Positions 19,822 through 25,183 of a stretch of 25,776 bases of DNA are shown here, in pieces. The DNA is from a virus. Each line of letters starts with the position of its first letter. Within the stretch, counting starts at the first letter, position 1. Position numbers and translations under genes: made by a program. The notes below the pieces were generated by a model, which saw only the letters and a program-made list of their open reading frames with translations, had not been told where the DNA came from and ran no database searches. The DNA lies in the IMG/VR virus record IMGVR_UViG_3300012203_000008, positions 1 through 25,776 of that record; one strand, 5' to 3'.

Positions 19822-21395
19822 GTGTACTCCGGCTCTGCGTAGTTCGGTTCTCCAAAGTTCGGAGCACGGACTTCCATGTCGTAAATACGGGAAAAAGCAT
19901 CGATAGCGTCCTTCTTGCCGCCATGCGGAAAGTAGAAGAACTGCATCTTGAGGTGCTCCGTTAAGTTGTACGCATTGCCGTGTTCGTCCATACGGATAAT
20001 TGGCGAAGCCACGCGGTAGCCGTAACCATTGTCTATCATCCTTCTCTGTAGCTTGGTTAGCTTGGTTTCCTCGGTTGCGTGGGGCAGGAATATCTTGCCG
20101 CTCTTCAGGTCTGGCGTCAGTCTCTGTACTCGGTCATTCTTGCTGCCTTCTCCTTCTCTCGGCCACTCCAGTATCGTTATGTCAAAGCGCGGCTGTTCAC
20201 GCTTCTTCATCTGTTCCTCGAAGTAATCCAAGTCCGCGTCAGCGCCGAACTTTTCGTACCCCATTTTAATGAACTGCACGCCTGGCGCTTGCCGCCACTT
20301 CAAGTACATACGACTGAAGAACTTCCACCTGTCCTGCAAGTCCATCTTATGGTTGAATCCGTCCAGAAGATACTTGTTCAGGGCGTAGTCCACTCCGACC
20401 ACCATGATGGCGGAGTTATCGCTGCCGGCTTTCTTGCTCCGTGCCGGGTCGCACATGACGTAGACGCCGAGTATCTCGGGGCGTACCTCGTACACTTGCA
20501 ACAGCCGAGTGTCGAACATGCGCTGCTTGCCGCTCAGGGGGTTCTGTAGGTATTGGCAAGCGATGTCGCTGTCCGTATGGTTGCGCTTGCGGTTAGCCCA
20601 TTCGGACTTACTGAATAGCACAGGTGCTCCCTCAGCAGTCCCGTCCTCAGTGGCCGGGTATGTCCGTGGAATCACGGCTCCGCGCTCCATCATCCATTCG
20701 TATGTGTCGGCGAATGAGTACCGAGTACCCACGCACCACACGTCTCCGCCGATCTGGCCCAGCGCCTGGGAAAGTGAGTACGCGTCAGTGGTCTTCTGTA
20801 TTTGCTCCGGTGTATGCACGGACTTGTCCGTTACTACGTCGTCGTAGACGCGGAGCTTGTAGTGCATGGATATAGGCTGGCCGTCCACAAGGCCGCTGGC
20901 CTCCAGCGTCCGTTCCTTTGGGTTGCTCTTACGCTTGACGACGATGCCGCCCTGCACGGACCATGAGAGAGCTTGGCGCTCGGGGTTTTCGTACAGAATA
21001 TCCGGGAAGGCTTTCTTCAGTACCTCGTTCGTTTCTAGTTCGGTCTTTATCTGGCCCAGGAACTTGCTGGCTATCTCGCTCACGTGGCTGAATATGCAGA
21101 TGGTTATCTCGGGGTCTTGCAGTATGCGCTGTATGCTGCCGCCGTACGTAATGATCGTAGACTTGTAGTGTTCCCGCGCCCAGAGGTCAAGGTGACCGTT
21201 CGGAGACTTCTCTACTTCCCGGCAACGTTCGTAGATCCAAGTCTTCAGCATGTCCGTACGCCGGCACACCTTTACCAGCAGGTAGAAGCGGTCCACCAGG
21301 CACAGAGCACGGATACCGGCGAGCGAAGTGCCCCCCTGGTCTATGGTATCCCACCAGCGTATGGCCTGCTCCATGGTCATGTCCCAGTGTTTCAC
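19818..21395 (-). CDS. terL: Terminase large subunit (TerL), 525 aa
   Basis: The ATPase has a deviant Walker A (LWAREHYKST, 71-80, with K78), Walker B hydrophobics and acids (LRVYDD, D185-D186), and a coupling motif CVGTR (221-225). The RNase H-type nuclease follows with D316 in VMCDPARS, D326 in GSDNSAIMV, E381 in GYEKFG, and D496/D499 in KKDAIDAFSR. The enzyme pumps DNA into the procapsid through the portal and cuts it to size. The GTG start overlaps the previous stop (GTGA) and has AGGAG 7 bases upstream; an ATG at codon 6 is the alternative. The C-terminus RAPNFGEPNYAEPEYT is a Pro/Glu-rich tail sharing RAPNFGE with portal. Confidence 0.95.
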   Translation of the reverse strand: MKHWDMTMEQAIRWWDTIDQGGTSLAGIRALCLVDRFYLLVKVCRRTDMLKTWIYERCREVEKSPNGHLDLWAREHYKSTIITYGGSIQRILQDPEITICIFSHVSEIASKFLGQIKTELETNEVLKKAFPDILYENPERQALSWSVQGGIVVKRKSNPKERTLEASGLVDGQPISMHYKLRVYDDVVTDKSVHTPEQIQKTTDAYSLSQALGQIGGDVWCVGTRYSFADTYEWMMERGAVIPRTYPATEDGTAEGAPVLFSKSEWANRKRNHTDSDIACQYLQNPLSGKQRMFDTRLLQVYEVRPEILGVYVMCDPARSKKAGSDNSAIMVVGVDYALNKYLLDGFNHKMDLQDRWKFFSRMYLKWRQAPGVQFIKMGYEKFGADADLDYFEEQMKKREQPRFDITILEWPREGEGSKNDRVQRLTPDLKSGKIFLPHATEETKLTKLQRRMIDNGYGYRVASPIIRMDEHGNAYNLTEHLKMQFFYFPHGGKKDAIDAFSRIYDMEVRAPNFGEPNYAEPEYT

Positions 21396-21640
21396 TCTCC
21401 GCTCCTGGGGTCCGCCTCTGCCAAGCGCCCCAGCAAGCCCCGCACCAAGCGGCTCGGTTTGGGCTGCTTTACGGCTACTTTCTCGACTACAGCCACCTTC
21501 TTTTGCATAGGTGTGGAGTGAGCTTCATAGAAACTCACGGTCTCTATGCGCCGTATACCTTCAGTACAGAACTGACGAACCCATAACTGATTCAACTCAG
21601 AAGTCCAAGGGACAAAGCGATATGTATCTTCGTTTTCCAT
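21392..21640 (-). CDS. Small basic protein just before terminase, 82 aa
   Basis: I use the ATG at 21640, one base before the neighbour's stop; upstream codons to 21751 would overlap that gene. The product begins MENEDTYRFVPWTSELNQLW and has VRQFCTEGIRRIETVSFYEA in the middle. A basic, helical end follows (KKVAVVEKVAVKQPKPSRLV, then RGLLGRLAEADPRSGE). It is not recognised. Overlap with the terL start suggests that its translation sets terminase expression. Confidence 0.65.
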   Translation of the reverse strand: MENEDTYRFVPWTSELNQLWVRQFCTEGIRRIETVSFYEAHSTPMQKKVAVVEKVAVKQPKPSRLVRGLLGRLAEADPRSGE

Positions 21641-21641
21641 A

Positions 21642-21917
21642 CTACACCCCAAAGTCGCAAGCACACGCCCACTTACCCCGGCCGCAGGCTGCGCAGTCCA
21701 TACCAGTGTATGCGCAGCGGCAAGCAAAGGCCTCCTCACCGCAGGCCCCACAAACCCCTTCCCGCTTCTGTTCTCTCGGCGCGACGTACACCTTGTCCTG
21801 GAACTTGCGGTTGAACTCTATGCGCCGCGTACCGTGCGGCGTGGCTACCTGGGTAACCTTGCGCGCCGCAACGTCGCACACGACGCTACGCGGGTCCGGC
21901 CAGTAAGTTGTGCTCAT
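21642..21917 (-). CDS. Protein with a duplicated four-cysteine zinc-type motif, 91 aa
   Basis: I use the ATG at 21917, which overlaps the upstream stop (ATGA). Cys residues at 56, 59, 66, 68 and at 75, 78, 85, 87 make two copies of CxxC-x6-CxC exactly 19 residues apart. Each could bind one zinc ion. The first half (SVVCDVAARKVTQVATPHGT, then RRIEFNRKFQDKVYV) looks like a small beta fold. Zinc motifs of this sort often bind DNA, RNA or protein. Its place between the two terminase genes makes a packaging or recombination link possible, but no family is recognised. Confidence 0.7.
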   Translation of the reverse strand: MSTTYWPDPRSVVCDVAARKVTQVATPHGTRRIEFNRKFQDKVYVAPREQKREGVCGACGEEAFACRCAYTGMDCAACGRGKWACACDFGV

Positions 21918-22150
21918 AGTGCCTCCATCTCCCGTTCCAACATGCGTTTGCAGTTGTCCATGTGCGCTAGCTGCATCGTTTTGTAAGTAGCTAAGCAATC
22001 AGGATCAAAGAACTTCGCGTTTAGGTCCTCCCGGCCTATATATTGAAAATTTCTTAGAGGCTCGTAGTCTTCCATCTCCTTCCGTATATGAGATGACGTC
22101 CTCAATTCACCCTCAATTTCCCTCGCCCGATTCAACTGTTCTTGTTTCAT
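21914..22150 (-). CDS. Small helical protein between terminase genes, 78 aa
   Basis: The ATG at 22150 overlaps the terS stop (ATGA), with a G-rich site (AAGGGGGCGGGG) upstream. The product is charged and helical: MKQEQLNRAREIEGELRTSS, then HIRKEMEDYEPLRNFQYIGR and YKTMQLAHMDNCKRMLEREM at the end. It lacks known motifs. Tight coupling to the small terminase hints at a packaging or DNA-recognition role, which remains inference. Confidence 0.7.
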   Translation of the reverse strand: MKQEQLNRAREIEGELRTSSHIRKEMEDYEPLRNFQYIGREDLNAKFFDPDCLATYKTMQLAHMDNCKRMLEREMEAL

Positions 22151-22671
22151 TTCCCCGCCCCCTTTATCTTGGTTAGTAAATCATCGGCGTCAACTATGTG
22201 CTTGGTTACCAGCGGGTTTTCGCTGTCGCCTGCAACAATGACCCGGTCTCCGTACTTCTTCGGTAGCATGCGGGCTACCATCCACTTCTTGGTGTCCACT
22301 ACCAGGCGCTGAGCGTTGACGCCCGCTGCGTCCTTACCCTTAGCTTCCTCAGCGTCCCCTATTATCTGCTCAGCGTAGAACTCTCCTCGGTTGGCAAGCG
22401 CTTCGTTATACATGCGCTGAAATTCAGTGCTATTTTTCAGCATAGTGTAGAACGCAATGCGCTGAGGCATGCCTGAACCGTTGCATATGGCGTTCACGCT
22501 TTCCCCCTTCGCCATGCGCTCACATATCTCTGTGACCACGCTCAGATCGGTTCTCTTCTCAGTAGCTTTTACTCTCGGTTTCTTCGGCTTTTCACATACG
22601 ATCTTACGCGTAGATGGATGGTCAGAACTGGGATTCTCGGTCCGCTTTTTTGCTATCGCTTTAGAAGCCAT
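22147..22671 (-). CDS. terS: Terminase small subunit-like protein, 174 aa
   Basis: A basic disordered N-terminus (1-40) precedes a helix-turn-helix region, LSVVTEICERMAKGESVNAI then CNGSGMPQRIAFYTMLKNST (about 43-82). Next is FQRMYNEALANRGEFYAEQI (about 84-103), and then DTKKWMVARMLPKKYGDRV (about 126-144). The sequence KWMAxKLLPKKYGD is a signature I know in Sf6-type small terminases. These form a ring that recognises phage DNA ends and loads TerL. It is found four genes upstream of TerL in the same strand. No strong ribosome site is seen 5 to 10 bases before the ATG, so initiation may depend on the upstream gene. Confidence 0.85.
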   Translation of the reverse strand: MASKAIAKKRTENPSSDHPSTRKIVCEKPKKPRVKATEKRTDLSVVTEICERMAKGESVNAICNGSGMPQRIAFYTMLKNSTEFQRMYNEALANRGEFYAEQIIGDAEEAKGKDAAGVNAQRLVVDTKKWMVARMLPKKYGDRVIVAGDSENPLVTKHIVDADDLLTKIKGAGK

Positions 22672-22673
22672 GA

Positions 22674-22880
22674 TCAGTCAATCGTGCTGTCGTTGTAAGG
22701 CGTTTTGATCTGATACGCTCGGTTATCTCCGGCGAGGTGATCTTGGAGTCTTTCCGCCATGTCTCTATTAGACATACGCATGATCGTAGCATCCAGTTCG
22801 TAGCTGCCGGTCATGTTCGGTGTTTGCCGCCATTCTGCCGGGCAGCAATTGTGATGAGGGATACCGCGTGGCTGTTTCAT
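22674..22880 (-). CDS. First gene of the leftward cluster, 68 aa
   Basis: The ATG has a strong AGGAGGAAGT site, and no gene precedes it on this strand, so it heads the late cluster. The product reads MKQPRGIPHHNCCPAEWRQT, then SYELDATIMRMSNRDMAERL. It is polar with an HHNCC cluster that might bind metal. It is not recognised. Its stop is 2 bases before the terS start, which implies coupled translation. Confidence 0.7.
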   Translation of the reverse strand: MKQPRGIPHHNCCPAEWRQTPNMTGSYELDATIMRMSNRDMAERLQDHLAGDNRAYQIKTPYNDSTID

Positions 22881-23172
22881 ACTTCCTCCTATGGGTAATG
22901 GATGGCTGTAGTGTACGCCCGCTTAGATGGCGGGACAAGTTACCGTCGCCGAGCCTCTCAGTGGAAAATATGAAAAGGCATAAAAGCGAGCAACAGCGAG
23001 CGCTATGAGAAATTCTAATCAAAAGAAGGGTAGTTTTTAATCACAATAGAAAGGGAACCCAATCTTGATTAGGTTTTCTAAGTATTTGTTTTTGTTAGTT
23101 ATTTTCTAAATATAATCATAATAATCAGAATATATATATTTATTATAGTTAGTAAAATTATTGTGTTAGTAT

Positions 23173-23201
23173 ATGATAATAAAGTGTATGTTTTTACTCA
23201 A
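23173..23201 (-). promoter_or_regulatory. Candidate leftward promoter for the late cluster
   Basis: The minus strand has TTGAGT (23196-23201), 17 bases, then TATCAT (23173-23178): four and five matches to the sigma-70 hexamers with ideal spacing. It would leave a leader of about 285 bases before the 68-residue gene. Late phage promoters can differ from sigma-70, so this is only a candidate. Confidence 0.35.
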
Positions 23202-23248
23202 ATACCTTTAGAGTTTTTAAATAAGTACGTCGAACCCAAAAACGGGGT

Positions 23249-23310
23249 AACGTGATTATTTTCTAAAAAGTCCGTGGTTGAGAGGTATCCGAGTAATTTA
23301 CAATCACGTT
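23249..23310. repeat. Nine-base inverted repeat flanking a candidate early promoter
   Basis: AACGTGATT at 23249-23257 is the exact reverse complement of AATCACGTT at 23302-23310. The arms are 44 bases apart and bracket the TTGAGA/TACAAT pair; the right arm overlaps the -10. This is the geometry of two half-operators or a looping site, though the sequence matches no operator I know. Confidence 0.6.
23278..23304 (+). promoter_or_regulatory. Candidate rightward promoter of the early cluster
   Basis: TTGAGA (23278-23283) and TACAAT (23299-23304) match five of six positions each of the sigma-70 hexamers, with a short 15-base spacer. Transcription would start near 23311, about 35 bases before the first early gene, a plausible leader. 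Confidence 0.4.
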
Positions 23311-23345
23311 TACTTGATTAACAACTTCATTTTGGAGCATGTATT

Positions 23346-23978
23346 ATGCGTTGGATAAATATTGAATATAAGAAGGACGGTTTCGGAATTGCTCGCGTGA
23401 CAAGCATGGCAGCCGCCATGACCAGGGCAACGGAGCATCTGAGAAGCCAAAAAGTAAAGCAGTGGGTGGTCACTCACGAGGATGACGGGTCGGTAACTTT
23501 GGTATCAAAACTGCCTCCTATAGAGCTAATACTTTGCTACGAGCCGACAAAGGAGAAGAAAGAAAAAGCGGCCACGCCACTGAGAAACGCCGAAACAAGA
23601 CTTCGGTTTGCGGGTAGGCCAGGCAATGGTGGGTGGTATAACACACACTTCGATGGAGAATTCGAACCTATAGAAGTACAGCAAACCGCGCGCCTTAACG
23701 AAGGTGACTACGGTGTCGTGTATGTGACTGAAGCCAAAAAAGTTTTAAGTGTGGTTAAGCTGCCCGACCGATACTACATGCTGGCGAACTTAGGCTTGAC
23801 TACTGCAAGGTCAGTAGCTTCCGTTAATATGTTGAAAATGTATTACGACAAGAAAAGGCTGGCTCCGCCAGAGGGCGCGTTCGCGGTGTTCTTGGTCCAT
23901 AATAATTCTGGCAACCTTACAACTGTGACCAAACGTTATATAGGCGCGGCCCCCGCCCCTTTAAATAAATATCGTTGA
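23346..23978 (+). CDS. First gene of the rightward cluster, unknown, 210 aa
   Basis: The ATG at 23346 follows GGAG by 8 bases. The product begins MRWINIEYKKDGFGIARVTS, then MAAAMTRATEHLRSQKVKQW, a small alpha/beta start. A later part includes LRFAGRPGNGGWYNTHFDGE (about 85-104), then LNEGDYGVVYVTEAKKVLSV and KLPDRYYMLANLGLTT. It ends in an unstructured basic tail (VTKRYIGAAPAPLNKYR). No catalytic motif or known family is apparent. Being first after the divergent region suggests early expression. No neighbour clarifies its role. Confidence 0.8.
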   Translation: MRWINIEYKKDGFGIARVTSMAAAMTRATEHLRSQKVKQWVVTHEDDGSVTLVSKLPPIELILCYEPTKEKKEKAATPLRNAETRLRFAGRPGNGGWYNTHFDGEFEPIEVQQTARLNEGDYGVVYVTEAKKVLSVVKLPDRYYMLANLGLTTARSVASVNMLKMYYDKKRLAPPEGAFAVFLVHNNSGNLTTVTKRYIGAAPAPLNKYR

Positions 23979-24033
23979 AAACCGTTGTGAAAATGAAACA
24001 AGTAAAATATTTTGAAGAAACATCAAATATTTC

Positions 24034-24062
24034 TTTGCACTTTTCAAAATTCATACTATAGT
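24034..24062 (+). promoter_or_regulatory. Candidate second promoter of the early cluster
   Basis: TTTGCA (24034-24039), 17 bases, then TATAGT (24057-24062) give four and five matches to the sigma-70 hexamers. It lies in the AT-rich 137-base gap before the 70-residue gene, just after an imperfect inverted repeat (AAATATTTTGA and TCAAATATTT). Confidence 0.45.
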
Positions 24063-24115
24063 TCATTCACAGCAGCACACAGCGTAACACAAACAAACTT
24101 AGCTGGAGGTCTATC

Positions 24116-24328
24116 GTGAAAACTTTTGCAACCGTGACAGGATTTGAAATAGCTTTGGATCAGATAACTTACATAACATACGAAGAAGGAAAGCAGAAGA
24201 TATGCACCAGGAATACTGCCTTCGCAGGTAGGCCGCTGTACGAAGTATCGGAAGAAGTGGCGAAAGAAATACGCGCCATGTTTTCTAAGCAGGCTGAAAG
24301 ATTCGAAGCGAAGCAAGCTGTAAAATAA
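24116..24328 (+). CDS. Small early protein, 70 aa, function unknown
   Basis: The start is a GTG preceded by a perfect GGAGG 6 bases upstream. The product is MKTFATVTGFEIALDQITYI, a short beta part (TYEEGKQKICTRNTAFAGRP), then a charged helix (EVSEEVAKEIRAMFSKQAER). It is a compact soluble protein. I do not recognise it. A small early phage protein may inhibit or redirect a host enzyme, but nothing here identifies one. Confidence 0.75.
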   Translation: MKTFATVTGFEIALDQITYITYEEGKQKICTRNTAFAGRPLYEVSEEVAKEIRAMFSKQAERFEAKQAVK

Positions 24329-24347
24329 TTTCACTTTAAACACAAAC

Positions 24348-24370
24348 CCCGGCTGGGCGCCGGGCAACTT
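24348..24370 (+). promoter_or_regulatory. Leader hairpin with conserved GCCGGGCAACTT element, copy 1
   Basis: CCCGGC (24348-24353) pairs with GCCGGG (24359-24364) around a 5-base loop, and the element GCCGGGCAACTT covers 24359-24370. It precedes the ribosome site (AGGGAG) of the 142-residue gene. There is no U-run, so it is not a standard terminator. Confidence 0.5.
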
Positions 24371-24388
24371 AAACCAGGGAGCAATATC

Positions 24389-24817
24389 ATGGCAAAAGCA
24401 ATTTTCGCAACTGAGCAGCAAATTTTCTTGGTGATACCAGAAGCCGGTACACCAGCAAACCCAAAGCGGGAAGGCAGCGCAAGTTTCCCCATTTTCAACC
24501 TGTACTTTAAAAGCCGCACAGTAGGAGAATTCCTTGCCGCCGGTGGCCGCCGTGCGGACATACTGTGGGATTTGGAGCACGGTTACATACTGCTGGATGA
24601 CGAGATTGCCCAGCCAACTGCCGCGCAGACCAAGCAAGTGGCAGCACCAAAGGAAAAGGCCGCCAAAGCAGCCCCCGCTACTAAGCCGCAAACCACAGTA
24701 GTAAAAGCCGGCCGTAAAATTACCAAGGCAGCGCCGGCTGCTAAAATAGCGCCAGCCGCGCGCAAACCGGCCAGCGCCTTTGCCGCCCAGGTACAGGCAC
24801 TGCATAACGCAGGCTAA
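24389..24817 (+). CDS. Early protein with histone H1-like Lys/Ala/Pro tail, 142 aa
   Basis: Residues 1-75 form a folded domain (FATEQQIFLVIPEAGTPANP, then SFPIFNLYFKSRTVGEFLAA and DILWDLEHGYILLDDEIAQP). From about 76 to 133 the chain is Lys-, Ala- and Pro-rich (VAAPKEKAAKAAPATKPQTT, then KAGRKITKAAPAAKIAPAAR), like the tail of histone H1 or bacterial H1-like proteins. Such tails bind DNA non-specifically. The N-terminal domain is not recognised. The ATG follows GGGAG. Likely roles include DNA compaction or protection of phage DNA; this is inference from composition only. Confidence 0.75.
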   Translation: MAKAIFATEQQIFLVIPEAGTPANPKREGSASFPIFNLYFKSRTVGEFLAAGGRRADILWDLEHGYILLDDEIAQPTAAQTKQVAAPKEKAAKAAPATKPQTTVVKAGRKITKAAPAAKIAPAARKPASAFAAQVQALHNAG

Positions 24818-24879
24818 ACAACTTCCGCCCCGCCGCCGCAAGTCTGTCGCCGTGTACGAGCAATGTAGCTTACGCGCTG

Positions 24880-24891
24880 GCCGGGCAACTT
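24880..24891 (+). repeat. Conserved GCCGGGCAACTT leader element, copy 2
   Basis: The exact 12-base element of 24359-24370 recurs here, about 10 bases before the GGAG ribosome site of the 63-residue gene. The surrounding bases are partly alike (TTACAACGGAG versus TAAACCAGGGAG). This copy lacks the pairing left arm of copy 1. The rest of the 92-base gap shows nothing else I can name. Confidence 0.7.
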
Positions 24892-24909
24892 TACAACGGA
24901 GTAACTGAG

Positions 24910-25101
24910 ATGAGAGTTAATTCTATGGACCAGCCAGTAGTGGAAGATGAGTTATTCCAAGTGTGGAGCCAAACCACTGCCACGGACCTTGAAGTACGAG
25001 AAGCTATTGGTCTGCTACTTCAACATTTACAATTGAAAATTGTGCGTACTAACGCTACAAAGCACGGAAACGTGGAATTAGAGCTGGAGAGGAAAGAATG
25101 A
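24910..25101 (+). CDS. Small acidic early protein, 63 aa
   Basis: The ATG follows ACGGAG by 8 bases. The product begins MRVNSMDQPVVEDELFQVWS and has a helix TDLEVREAIGLLLQHLQLKI, then a short strand and acidic end (VELELERKE). It is not recognised. Its stop overlaps the start of a possible 24-residue gene by 4 bases. The 12-base leader element shared with the gene before suggests common control. Confidence 0.7.
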   Translation: MRVNSMDQPVVEDELFQVWSQTTATDLEVREAIGLLLQHLQLKIVRTNATKHGNVELELERKE

Positions 25102-25172
25102 CTACCACCGAAGCAACGTGGTCAGATTACTTGGCCGCCGTAATAGCGGCAAAACTTAACGAAACTAAATAA
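25098..25172 (+). CDS. Possible tiny coupled gene, 24 aa
   Basis: An ATG overlapping the previous TGA (ATGA), with GGAGAGG 5 bases before it, opens a 24-codon frame, MTTTEATWSDYLAAVIAAKL then NETK. It ends 11 bases before the next start, with the AAGGAG site of that gene beginning right after the stop. The product is one amphipathic helix. It may be a real microprotein or a coupling leader. Size makes certainty impossible. Confidence 0.4.
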   Translation: MTTTEATWSDYLAAVIAAKLNETK

Positions 25173-25183
25173 GGAGAAACACC

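Larger units (their letters stand above)
22881..23345. promoter_or_regulatory. AT-rich divergent control region between late and early clusters
   Basis: This 465-base stretch holds no gene I can support. Its right two thirds (about 23,030-23,345) are very AT-rich, with runs such as TATATATATT and TTATTATAG, unlike the GC-rich flanks. It must carry the start signals for both clusters. Repeats include AGTTTTTAA twice (23,032 and 23,212), TTATTTTCTAAA twice (23,099 and 23,256), and a 9-base inverted pair. A small hairpin lies at 22,918-22,934. Confidence 0.7.

Noticed and set aside
22918-22934. Small GC hairpin (CCCGC, 7-base loop, GCGGG) as a terminator
   Set aside because: Only 5 pairs with no U-run on either strand and just upstream of the first late gene, where a terminator would make little sense.
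23111-23116. Perfect TATAAT on the plus strand in the control region
   Set aside because: No acceptable -35 at 16-18 bases; in an AT-rich stretch such a hexamer is expected by chance.
23271-23320. Possible tRNA-like segment (GTGGTTGAGAGGTATCCGAG)
   Set aside because: No cloverleaf: the acceptor arms do not pair and no anticodon stem or T-loop can be drawn.
23993-24061. Twenty-two-codon plus-strand frame before the GTG gene
   Set aside because: No ribosome site, and it overlaps a candidate promoter; the region is AT-rich and such frames arise by chance.
24056-24841. Minus-strand frame of 261 codons across the early genes
   Set aside because: Three early genes with good ribosome sites lie on the plus strand here; the antisense product is Cys/Phe-rich nonsense.
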